Below are positions 48,093 to 58,310 of a DNA stretch of 64,000 nt, piece by piece. The translations under genes were made by a program, and so were the position numbers. Location of the stretch: positions 22,291 to 86,290 of the forward strand of contig JAJKFJ010022543.1 of NCBI GenBank assembly GCA_027382625.1, in the 5' to 3' direction. Every line of letters starts with the position of its first letter. Position 1 is the stretch's first letter. Source of the stretch: Tetmemena sp. SeJ-2015. Lineage: Eukaryota; Ciliophora; Spirotrichea; Sporadotrichida; Oxytrichidae. A model generated the notes under the pieces. It saw only the letters and a list, made by a program, of their open reading frames with translations. It was not told the origin of the DNA and made no database searches.

Positions 48093-48458
48093 AACATTAT
48101 TCTAACAATCAGGGTGGTAGTCAAAAAGGAAATAAACGGTTGAAGTATTTGATTTAGCTAGTTGATGGCGTGTCTGTAGTCTATTTCAGTTTGAAAGAAA
48201 CACTCTAGTTCAAATTTAATTGAGAACAGAAATTAATTTAATAAATCAGATTACGTTTTTATTATTGATTAATAAAGTTAAAACTAATTTTCAGTGATTG
48301 GTTCATTGGTTCACTGGTACATTTAAGGCGTGCTATTTGTTACGCATCAATTGTACTAATTTACGAATGCACTAATGCACTCCTCATATTATTTCAAACT
48401 TGCGATTGCGAGCGAAGTGATAACAAATGCAAAGGGGAATAGGGTTTAGGGTGTGTGT
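48093..48458 (+). repeat. Left terminal inverted repeat of the helicase element
   Basis: 366 bp, starting AACATTATTCTAACAATCAG and ending in TTTAGGGTGTGTGT. Exact inverse of 49877-50242. Confidence 0.93.
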
Positions 48459-48472
48459 TAATATTTAAAATT

Positions 48473-48979
48473 ATGATTTTTAATTATAAAAAATTAGGTC
48501 TGCTTCAGTTAGATATTAGAAACAGTAATGTTGATTCAACTTCTTGCGACCAAAACGTTTTCAGAGTCGACATGAAAGACCAGCTGCTTGATCATGCGTC
48601 CATCGGTGATAAAATATAAGCTGGCATCCTCCAAGTAGACGAAGTGGCCTTCTTCCATTAACTCAATAAGCCTTACCTATATTTGGCTATTACTATTCTC
48701 CCATGCTTCGGGGGGCTCTCCAAAGAGTATTTCACATCAAATCGTTACATCGGAGAGCGGTTTCTCACAAACTTGGGGCTCAAATACGTGAGAATTTCCG
48801 ATAGGAAAATAAGAGTACTCTTCAAAGAAGCTGGCGACATCTCTATGATTTTTGGGCTCAAAGAAACTGTACTAGTGAGATTGGCCGAAGGTAATAGGAG
48901 TAGACAGCCATCCAAGAAGAGCGATGAGCGTGAGTCGCAGCCAAATGATGAGGTTTTCATTCAGGACACAGATAGATGA
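48473..48979 (+). CDS. Helicase-element ORF1, uncharacterised 168 aa
   Basis: ATG 48473 (MIFNYKKLGLLQLDIRNSNV), with an alternative internal ATG at 48572, to TGA 48977-48979. TAA/TAG Gln codons are used internally. The centre has hydrophobic strands around GGLSKEYFTSNRYIGERFLT and YVRISDRKIRVLFKEAG. The C-terminal 35 residues are charged and low-complexity. I looked for His-hydrophobic-His and Tyr-x2-x3-Lys motifs of rolling-circle initiators and did not find a convincing set. It is the partner ORF of the helicase, with its stop overlapping the helicase ATG as ATGA. Confidence 0.6.
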
Positions 48980-49800
48980 AGTCAGGAGAGGTGAAATCGT
49001 ACAAGGACCTGTATCTCTAGAACATAAAAGACCATTCCTCATTATAAAAGCTAGCCAAGAACAAGAAGCAGATAGAGATCCACTTCGTTATGCATGAGAA
49101 AGTGGGCGCCTTGCCAAAGTAAAAGAAGGACGTGGTGGTGGAATAGCTGCAGCTCTTCATCAAGACGCATTATTCCAAGGACAGCGCCCTCCAGAGCAAA
49201 GCACCAGTCACTCAGAGCTTTCTGGTTGATTATAACTTACTCTAGGCCGTGGATGGACTTTACGAGGAGATCTTCAGCAAAGTAGACCCAAAGGTTTGCA
49301 CCTTCTGGATGTATGGGCAGTCAAACACAGGCAAGAGCACTTTGATTCGCCAGATTCAGGAGATATTCCTTACTGAGCCGCTTGCCGATGCCACAGGAAA
49401 CTTCATAGTGGACAGGTAAGCTATCGGAGACGATCCTAAGCTCGTGATAATGAACAAAATCAATACTCCGAATTTCCTGAGCAGGAAGAACTTGGCCAGA
49501 ATGAAGCTGCTGATGGAGGAGGGGGTCAACGTCAAATGGGGTTAAATAGAAATGAGGTTTCAAGGCTGCAAAGTCATTGCCTCGTCAAACTCTAACCCAC
49601 TAAAAGAGCTGAAGAATGAGGAGATCGAAGCCTTTGAGAACAGGACTATGATTAAAGATGGAAGGAAATCGTCGCAGCAGTTCCCTTTGAAGTCATAAGA
49701 CTTAGCTAAATACTTTCAGATGATGCTCATTCGAGAGGGCGGAATGGCTCATGCAGTAGGAGCAGAGACAGAAGCAAATCCAGAAAACTATAGTCAATGA
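48976..49800 (+). CDS. Superfamily-3 helicase / replication protein, 274 aa
   Basis: ATG 48976 overlaps the ORF1 stop; TGA at 49798-49800. The N-terminal half is Lys-rich and helical (MKSGEVKSYKDLYLQNIKDH...). The ATPase core follows: Walker A FWMYGQSNTGKSTLIRQI (about 49306-49360), a Walker-B-position strand PKLVIMNKIN in which the usual acidic pair is Asn-Lys, and motif C with the signature Asn in FQGCKVIASSNSNP. A conserved-looking Arg is in FENRTMI. The order and spacing match SF3 helicases of small DNA replicons (parvovirus NS1, CRESS-DNA Rep). No nuclease domain is visible in this ORF. The Walker B substitution could mean altered or lost ATPase activity. Confidence 0.75.
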
Positions 49801-49876
49801 GAGATGGGCAGAGGAGACTACATTACTCTGAAAACGATTGAACCTGCTAAATATTATTTGCTTAAATGTTATATTC

Positions 49877-50242
49877 ACACACACCCTAAACCCTATTCCC
49901 CTTTGCATTTGTTATCACTTCGCTCGCAATCGCAAGTTTGAAATAATATGAGGAGTGCATTAGTGCATTCGTAAATTAGTACAATTGATGCGTAACAAAT
50001 AGCACGCCTTAAATGTACCAGTGAACCAATGAACCAATCACTGAAAATTAGTTTTAACTTTATTAATCAATAATAAAAACGTAATCTGATTTATTAAATT
50101 AATTTCTGTTCTCAATTAAATTTGAACTAGAGTGTTTCTTTCAAACTGAAATAGACTACAGACACGCCATCAACTAGCTAAATCAAATACTTCAACCGTT
50201 TATTTCCTTTTTGACTACCACCCTGATTGTTAGAATAATGTT
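49877..50242 (-). repeat. Right terminal inverted repeat of the helicase element
   Basis: Inverse copy of 48093-48458. The absence of visible divergence implies recent movement or copy-correction of the termini. Confidence 0.93.
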
Positions 50243-53152
50243 TTTTATTATTTGAAATATATAAGTAAAATCAAGAAGGTAAAAATTATGGGTCCATAAG
50301 AAAATCACTTTATAAATTTTCAACATTGAATTTATACATTTACTCATATTTGTTTTTTTAAAAATATTAAATTATAATTTGTTTAATTATTCATTAGATT
50401 TTGTTTAACAAAAGGTTGAAAACTTTATCCTCTTTTATTAAAATGAATCTAGATGTGTTTTTGAATTTTTGATCAACATAAGATCTGGTAGATGTCATGT
50501 CATCATTTTAAGTGTCTAGTCTATTTTGAACTTGCTGAGAATTTATCTTTGGCAAACCCAATTAATGCTTACCACTAAGGGGGTCGAGATGATCTAAATG
50601 AGATTTGTTGGCAGCTTTGGTAGCTTGTCTTAAAATAGCTTTGGATATTTTTCTCTTAATTAAAGCGCAGTATTACAAAGCATCCTCATCTTATGCGTTT
50701 TAAAAGCAACACTCTGCTTATTCCAGGTAATAAAGTAGACAAATTATCTTATTAAAGTAATTTGATGCTTAAAGGCAGTGGTTTTCGTATTATTTAAGGT
50801 TCTCTGCTTTAGCTTCGATAGTTAAGAAAGCAAGCAAGGTATAAACAATGCCTAAGTTAGCTTCAGCCTATTCCTATTTTTTATAGTCAATAGCAAGTCA
50901 ATAAATTAAACTAAAACATTATTTTGAATATATAAGCTCATCTAGATAGGAAAAAATTGATCGTGTGTTGGTAGACCTATAAATTAGGTACCCTTCAAGC
51001 AGATCCATATTTAAAAGAAACTGTTCATCTAAGTTCTTTACTTCAAAGGTTTCACACAATTCATTAAAATTCTTAGACTCTATTCCACACAATACCTAAA
51101 TCAAGAAATACTCATATAATATATAAATTGAAAACGATGTTATTATCTGCAAAAAAAAGTAATAAAGTAGCTTATTGTACTTAATAAACTTTAAATAAAC
51201 GAAATTAATAAAATTAAATAACTAAATAAAAAGGATGTCGAAACATTTTAGAATCTTAAAAATTTGCCAAATATGTTTCATCAGTATTTTATAAAACCTT
51301 CTTTTTATTAAAACAATTTTAGATCTGATCATTATAGGAAAGAATTTTTTGAATTAGTTTTTTATTCTTTTTCAAAATACAAATTCTGTGCAACTATACC
51401 ATAACGACGTGTATTTACAATCAGCACAGCTCTGCGTATTATTAAACTTATTGAATTTTGGCCGTTTTAAGGATTAATTTGCTTAGTTTATCCATATCTA
51501 CAAGCTGCATTGAAACTTTTGCTTTTGATTGATGCACTTTTAAATCGTTTTGTATCTTTGACTCAAGTTTGTAAACCCTAATTCATAAAATTTATTAATA
51601 ATTAAATGTAATGGTTTACCTTTTGAGTTATCTTTTCTTCCTCGATATAAACTTCATCGTCATCACAAAAATTTCATTGAAGGCGCCTATCTTTTTCTCA
51701 TTTTCTTATAAATTATCAAAAATTATAATTAGATAGTTTAAAGAATGAATTAAATAGATTAATTTAACAAAACTAGATTGTCTATTTTGCATTAAATTCT
51801 TGAGTATATTATATCTTATCTTTAATCAATACATTTATTCATAGAGTAGATCTTTGAACTGTTGAAGAATAAGTTTTGTCTTTTGCAATTAGAAATCTGC
51901 AATTGTACGCATTTGTTTAAGAATCTAGTTTTCTCTTTGATTAATTTTGTTCTATAAATTCTTAAAATGATCCATAGAATCCTCTTTATCGATTTGAGAA
52001 AAAACCTGTTTACTCTCTTCTGAATGGCTCAAATAAGAACTTGCAGATTGGACAGCATTCAGAGTTAATTAGTAGCCGACTGGAACTTGTGGCTCTTTCT
52101 CTACCTTCATCTTGTTTTTAGTGAGAGTTTGAGAATGCTCTAATTAGAATCCTCCTTCAAAGTAAGGTTATTTCGAATTTTTTGGGCTTGACTATTTTGA
52201 CGAATATCCTTGAGATTTATACAACTAAGTTTATCTCATCATAAATCTCATAGATTAGTTATTTAATGGCTTTTAGTGAAGCTTATCTAAAGAAAAGATT
52301 TACGAAAAGTAAATAATGTAAAAAAACCTTTCCAAAATTTTAAATAATTTAAAAGTAGTCGAAGGATTATTTGCGTAAGACTGTAAAAAAGTGGTTTTCC
52401 ATTACATCTGCGGGCTTTATCTATTCATAGTTGTCAAATAATTTAAACCCTTTCTAAAGATTCCTTGTATTTTTCTTTCTTTTAATAATTTTTTCAAAAA
52501 TAATTAAATTTCATGAGGAGATCTTTTTATTCTTAATAATACTTTCCAAGCACAGAATTTATAGATTTCGCTGATTGTTTCTTAATAGAAGATTCATCTT
52601 ATATTCCTCCTCTCCTGAGGCTTCTTTAGTTTCTAAAGTCAGATGGAAGACTCAAAATATCTTCGCTAGGCTTTCTGCTTATTTATTAACTGAAGCTTGC
52701 TGCTTTCAATGGCGAATTATGTGCAGTTTTAGATATGAAAAATTAAAAAAAACGATTTCGGAAGTTAGAGAAGAAGAGTTTTCTTTGGCTGCAAGCTATC
52801 TTATTCCTCCTAATCTGGAAGTTAATTGGTTTTATACTACCTCAACTTTTAATCAAAGCTTTATTGAAGCTTCTGACTCAATTTTCCAACAGAAATACAT
52901 AATTTCTTAAAACTTTAATGAAATGTTCGAATTTCTCCTTTTTTTCTCAATTTTGTTATTTTAGACTTCTTCACTACTTGAGCTTTCAGATGAACTCTAG
53001 TCTGGGCCATTTGTTTTCTTCTCTTCATCATTATCTTCTGCTTGCATTAAATCGATAAATTTATATATTTAGCATAATAATATTTTAAAGATGGGTTATA
53101 TTTCTGGGAATGTTGATTTAAGTCTCGTCATTACATGACTAACTGCAATATT

Positions 53153-55029
53153 GAGAAAATCAGTGAGTTGATCAAAAATTTAAAAATGAAATATATAACA
53201 GCCTATTAATTAATTAACTTTTAAATAAGAATTGGGGTTTGTTGTTACTAATCAGAAATGGAAAACTACCTTCTCAAAGAGTTAGAGCAATACAAGAAAT
53301 TCAGCGCCTCCTTGTCAGAGTCACGGTTTCCAAAATGCAAGTTGGATCCCTCACATTTCTTTGAAAGCAAAGGCTACGAGTTCCTGAGGAGCAAATCTGG
53401 AAAGAAATCTGATTCAATCAACGAGTTTTTCAAAGATCAAGGAGAATACAGGAGCATTTTTCCTAAGACACTTTCAAATTGGCGCATTGCTCTCAAATCT
53501 GAACTTGGGGAGCGCAGGACTTAGGGGACAGTGTTTGCAGCAGCCTTCTTTATTGGGGAGCTGGTGAATGATCTCAATTGCTACATCCTTCACATGGCAA
53601 CGAGGGTAGGATTTCGGAGCCAGGGCTATGGCAAAGCGTTCCTGGAAGATGTGGTTTAGTATATGTAGAAGCAGGAAGTTTATAGCCTCCGGAGCATGAC
53701 ACTTGTGACTGCATTATGTAGATAATCAAGCGCTGCTGAGTACTTCTCTAAAATGGGGTTCTCTGAGAATATCGAGCTTCGATACAGGGGCCTTGAATGG
53801 CAGGGAAAGAAGGTGATGTGCCTTCGAATTGGTAAGAGTTTCTAACAAGAATAATCGAAAATGGAAAGGCATAATCCAACCCCGCCAATTCGCACCCTTG
53901 ACCACCTCGCCAATTCGCACCATGCTCAGAAAATTTTCAGCAATCTAGAGAGCAGTGTGAAATGTGATTTGTCGGGCTAGGCACCCATCCGAAATAAGGA
54001 GAAGGCTCACGCGCTGGTCTTCGGAAGCTAAGAAGGAATGGGCAATGGTGAGGTGAAGGGACCTAGTCAAGAAGAGGAGGACGATAGAGAGAGGTTAGAC
54101 AACATCACAAAGAAGAGTCCGAAGAGAAGCCATAACCTGTTGAGCAAGGCAAAGCTATTATCGAAGAGAAAAGTGATGGATAGAGATGACGCTCAGATTC
54201 AAGAATGCGAGTAGATGAGATAGAGCAAAGGATTTTAAGGCTAACAGCTCAATGAGGTCTTGAAAAGCAGAGACGGGACTTTCTACAAGCATTGCTGTTT
54301 CAAGGGATGCAAATCGCTTAAACCTATTTCGGGAGACCACTGGAGCAGGCATGCGTCGGCGCATAAGAAAAAAGCTGCTTCCAAGGAGACCATTGTGTAC
54401 AAGATATGTTATGGAGACTCGTGCACGACATGTTCAGACAGTAAGTTCTGCCAAATGATTTAAAGTTTGGCCCATTCATTAGTCCAAGAAAGTCTGAAAT
54501 TTAAAAAATATTGGGTGCGAATGGCGGGGTCGCATGGTGCGAATTGGCGGGGTAAAATTCTATCTACCAAATTCCCAGCATTATTGCCTCATCCACCTAA
54601 TTTAATACAGACATCTTCTTCCGGAGCTGAACTTATAGTACCTATAGACCTATAAAAAGGGCAGAGTCGCCATGGAAAGCATAAGCAATTGGAGTGTGAA
54701 TTATGTCTCGCTACAAAAACATCAGAGAGCTTTGCAAAAGGATCTCATATTCAAATGTGCTAATAGTGCTGGAACTAATTGTTTGAAGTAAAGTGAGATT
54801 GATAGGCAGGAAGGGAACCAACTCAAGGTTGAGCAATGCAGATACTTTAAATATAAGAAAGGAAAGAGCTTGAGATCAAAAGTTATACCTGATTGTAATT
54901 GTCTTTAAATAATTAATTAAGCGTTAAAATTAATCAAATTAAGAGTTCAAACCCCGATTACAGAAGGAGGAAATTATTTTCAGTTATTAATTTCATTTTT
55001 AAATTTTTGTATTTATCGCTGATTTTCTC
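53153..55029. mobile_element. 1.9-kb element with short inverted ends and a GNAT-zinc-finger gene
   Basis: Inserted in array copy 3. The left end GAGAAAATCAGTGA and inverted right end GAGAAAATCAGCGA are matched, and AATATT borders both sides (palindromic, so the duplication may be 2 to 6 bp). Copy 2 has the empty site. It contains one long plus-strand ORF (53258-54796) and no transposase. Within the ORF, a short GGTGCGAATTGGCGGGG motif occurs inverted at about 53878-53925 and 54508-54549. Non-autonomous or novel class. Confidence 0.75.
53258..54796 (+). CDS. GNAT acetyltransferase - zinc-finger fusion protein encoded by a mobile element
   Basis: One uninterrupted Gln-code frame of 512 codons from ATG 53258 (MENYLLKELEQYKKFSASLS) to TGA 54794-54796. 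Residues ~1-90 are charged and helical, possibly DNA-binding. Residues ~95-195 form a GNAT fold: hydrophobic strands, the acetyl-CoA loop RVGFRSQGYGKAF (Gly-x-Gly-Lys type), and the closing AAEYFSKMGF motif. A basic, disordered linker follows (~200-325). The C-terminal part has Cys/His clusters: CCFKGC with a HWSRHASAH pair, CYGDSCTTC, and a final CELC...CQQC pair, all probable zinc sites. Conserved frame in a mobile element implies selection. Acetylation target unknown. Confidence 0.7.
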
Positions 55030-55268
55030 AATATTTATTATTAGTATACTCTAAAGTTAAAAATGATTTATATTGATTTAGTCCACATCATAAGAGCTAA
55101 TTCCTTTGCCCATTTTCCTAGTTTCTTTTTTCTTTCTGATAACCTCTTTTTTTACTATATGCTTGACTTTTTATCCAATCTTTGATTAAAGTGATTCCCT
55201 TTAATCTTATAGCTTAAGATAGTTGTTAATTAGGTGTAATACAATTATAATAAGATCGCTGACTTATT

Positions 55269-56396
55269 ATGGAGTCTCTACAGTCGCGGCCATCTCGAAA
55301 GAAGAAGTTTGACGTCTTCAATCCTCTCAATTCCTCCTTGATCAAGCAAGCCCGATCCAGAGCGTACATCCCTGATATGAATCTCATTCCATTCTTGGAG
55401 GGTCGCCTCCATCAACCTAAGTCAAGGGCTATCAAGAAAGTCAAGTTTTTCAAGCTGCGAGTGAGATAAACTATTTCGTATGAATAGCAGCTCTCGGCCA
55501 TCTTTCTTCGTTTTGGATCTTTGCATTCTAACACTCATCCTCAGCTCACTTACCCTGAGGTCGCTCGGATTCTGGGACTCCGGGTTGGCGCAGTGAATAT
55601 GATCGTGCAACGCTGGAAGCGCAATGGCTACGTGGGGATATTTAGCAAGACTAGGCGAGGGCGCAGTCCACTGCTTCCCCCAGAGGCTAAACGTCGGATC
55701 ACCTCGATCAAGGTGCTGCATGAAACTGCGCACCTGAACTTGGAGCAGCGCTGCCACTATCTCCATCACACTTTCGGCATTCCTCTGCTGTCTACATTCT
55801 GGCTGAGACAGGTTTATCGCCGTAACGGTGTAAAGTTTCGTGCCGCCGGTTACCAGTATCGCCGAAAGGAGGATAAGGAGCAGGAGGCCCAATCACGTAA
55901 ACAAGAATTCTCCAAGCGCGTCGCTCGGTGGATTCACGAGGGACGGCACCTCGTCTACATTGATGAGTCTACTTTCAACGCCTGGTAGTCACCCAAGAAG
56001 AACAGGCTCAAGGAACGCATTAAGGTTCAGATACCCAGCACACATGGGAAGTCTTTGTCTGTCATTGCAGCAATCAGCGAAGCAGGCTGCCTTCTCCACT
56101 CGAAGATTATATCCGGCAGCAATAATCTCCAGCACTTTCTAGCCTTCATTCGGGAGCTCTCGCCTCACCTCCATCCAGGGAGTATTTTACTAATGGATAA
56201 CCTCTCCATCCACAGAAGCTCAAGAGTGCCGCTCGCCATTCCAGTAGATTGCGCCATCGAGTTTTTCCCCACCTTACAGCTGCTCACTTAATCCGATCGA
56301 GCGACTTTGGTCCGTTCTCAAGCACGAGTGGCGTAAGGCTACGATCACACAGCTCGTCTTGGCCAAGGACTCATCCCCTCCCGAGTAGATACTTTA
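55269..56396 (+). pseudogene. DDE transposase (Tc1/mariner-IS630 superfamily), single frameshift
   Basis: ATG 55269 starts MESLQSRPSRKKKFDVFNPL. Helix-turn-helix LTYPEVARILGLRVGAVNMI and a basic second DNA-binding part precede the core: VYIDESTFNAW (first Asp), ILLMDNLSIHRSSR (second Asp), then a one-base insertion near 56274, after which the frame resumes as YSCSLNPIERLWSVLK (Glu). Apart from that shift the protein is complete at about 375 aa, so the copy is young or the shift is recent. It is the best-preserved transposase in the window. Confidence 0.85.
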
Positions 56397-56549
56397 AAAT
56401 GCAATTTAAGGTTTAAATTCTAACTAAGTTTAAGCATTAGCACGCTCACACTACAGAACTCTGATAACTTCGCTCCACGGTCACTCCGTCTGAGTTCACT
56501 CTGGGACCTTCCCTTTCACAGGTGTCCGCTGCTTTGATTGGATTAGTTA

Positions 56550-58310
56550 AGCTTGCATGGCGTTTCGCTCCGTGATCTTAGATTTGCTCTACTTCCTTGC
56601 TTCCATCGTCTGCTTTTCCTGTTCTATCTGTTTCTCGATTTTGCTCCTAGCTTCTCGCAGCCTCATGTACTTCAATGTTTCCCTGCCTCTGTTCGCAAAG
56701 TTCAGCCTAAGCACCTTGCCTTTCTTCTAGGAAGCAGGAAGTCCCTCTAAGAATTAAGGCGCAAGTTCTACTGTCCGGTACGTTGTGTCCACTGTTGTCC
56801 TCTTCGCCGCAACATAGTCCTTTTAGAATATGTCTTCCTTGGGAGAATATGTTGAGAGCAAGGAGATTATCCACTTCTTGTCAGGAAGATGAGTTTCATC
56901 AATGCCTAGGCTCTTTCCCATTTTCTGGTTGAGTATCTTGATGCGAAAGGGTAGACTCCTTAATTGTGACTTGGTGCGACCTGCGAGATACTCTAGAGAA
57001 ATCGAGTCCAGCAAAGCTTTCCTCGAAGACATAGACTCTTCCTCTCCTTGAGTCAAGGGAGCGCTAGCTTACCGCCAATGCGATCATACACAGCAAATAG
57101 TTTAGCTTGTTGCTGACCTTCTTGTTTATGAAGTCCAACTCCTTTTTCAAGGACTTTGAGTTCAGTGTGAAGGGGAGGGGTGAAATGTTGGATTTGCTAG
57201 ACATAATCTAGAATGTATTCTTGAGACTCCTTCTGACCCTTTTGGCCATCGAATGGATTTGAAGTGAGTCGTCAAAGATATAACACACAGCTTGGAGCTC
57301 TCGCTCGTTAAGCATATTCTCTTGTATGTGCATTGGCTCACTCCTCTCAAGTTCCGATTCTCCGTCGCTAATTTCATAAGGCAACTCTCAGAGGCTATTT
57401 AGGAAAGCGTGCGAGGAGAAAGTCGCGGCCTGATTGTCTGGGAGCTCTTCCTCTGAGTCTGACTAGTTTCTATCTATAGATGGCTGGGTTAACTTTTGCT
57501 CGGAGAGGTTGTCGAATTTCCCTTGGGCGATGGCTCTAAGCTCAACCTAAAGCTCTTTCCTCAGCTGCTGTTGATACGCTTACTTTGTCCACGCTAGCAG
57601 TTTTTATTTCCTCCTATTCCTCTTCGATACATTCAAGGAAGCCTGCTAATACTCCTCCAGCCTGAAAGCCTCTCTCAAATCAGACTGGAGCATTCCCTGG
57701 TATCCTCTGGCACTCAGGCGTAAGTCGTTCAGTCTCTTCAAATATGAGTGGGTGGAATCCGGTAGGTGGCAGAGCTCTGTGCATTTTCTTATCTCTACTG
57801 TTTCCATACACGGGCGCCTCGCCTTCGCTTTAAGCATAGCAGCGATGAGGTAGCAAAGTGTCGCGTAGCGCGGTTGGGTCTTGGCCTGCTGCCTGTCACA
57901 TTACGCCTCTGAAAGCTTACTCAAGTCGTCCCAGGGCTTCTTGGGCATCAGTCACCTTAGGTCTCAATTAGTGGAGCGCATTTTCTTCTTAGACAACTCC
58001 AATATTGACTGCCATTATTTAAGGAAGCTCTGAAATCAGGGTCTCTCTCTGCTGCTGAGCATGTGAAGGGCCGTGAAGGATAATCTCTTGCTTAAAGAAT
58101 GGGCTAGAGTCATCCAATACCAGAGCAGAATGGTAGCGGTTGACTTGAAGTTGAGCCAGCGGGTCCCAGAGCAAGGGCTAGCCTCATTCTTTAACGGTAT
58201 TATAATGGAGGTCATTGGCTTTACCCAGGCTGTGGGAGGAATGGTGTTACCCACTGGACAAAGTTGACTATTCCGATTACGTGACTGCCCTACTTTGGAA
58301 TTCATGGCGG
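56550..58310 (-). pseudogene. Accessory gene of the 55.2-kb transposon (HLPDKKW family), interrupted
   Basis: Minus-strand coding runs from about 57840 (MLKAKARRPCMETVEIRKCT) through a Gln/Glu/Lys-rich helical region, then acidic SDSEEELPDNQ, to KSLGIDETHLPDKKWIISLL (about 56920-56850) and a basic C-terminal coiled coil near 56700-56560. An in-frame TGA near 57385 interrupts it. The HLPDKKW block and the following LEGLP align with the intact 262-codon ORF at 39743-40531. A further upstream ORF (58305-58036) may be its 5' part. Function unknown. Confidence 0.55.

Larger units (their letters stand above)
48093..50242. mobile_element. 2.15-kb element with 366-bp terminal inverted repeats and a superfamily-3 helicase
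   Basis: The left arm 48093-48458 and the inverted right arm 49877-50242 are identical over all bases I compared (366 bp). They enclose two plus-strand ORFs (48473-48979 and 48976-49800). It lies between the start of array copy 2 and the end of copy 3. No clear target duplication was found. The inner edge of each arm holds GGGTTTAGGGTGTGTGT. Long, perfect inverted termini plus a replication-type helicase and no transposase suggest a virus-like or self-replicating linear or rolling-hairpin element. The class is not recognised. Confidence 0.85.

Noticed and set aside
48473..49300. HUH rolling-circle endonuclease in the helicase element
   Set aside because: An IHFVMHE stretch in ORF2 looks superficially suitable, but the His-hydrophobic-His spacing and a following catalytic Tyr motif are not present in either ORF.
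35960..57400. TGA codons inside transposase and accessory frames, some at expected Trp or Cys positions, as evidence that TGA is also a sense codon
   Set aside because: Host genes (FEN1, the dehydrogenase, cyclin and RING protein) all end at TGA and contain none internally. In the transposons the TGAs replace Trp, Cys and possibly Arg codons and occur with frameshifts, which fits ordinary decay.
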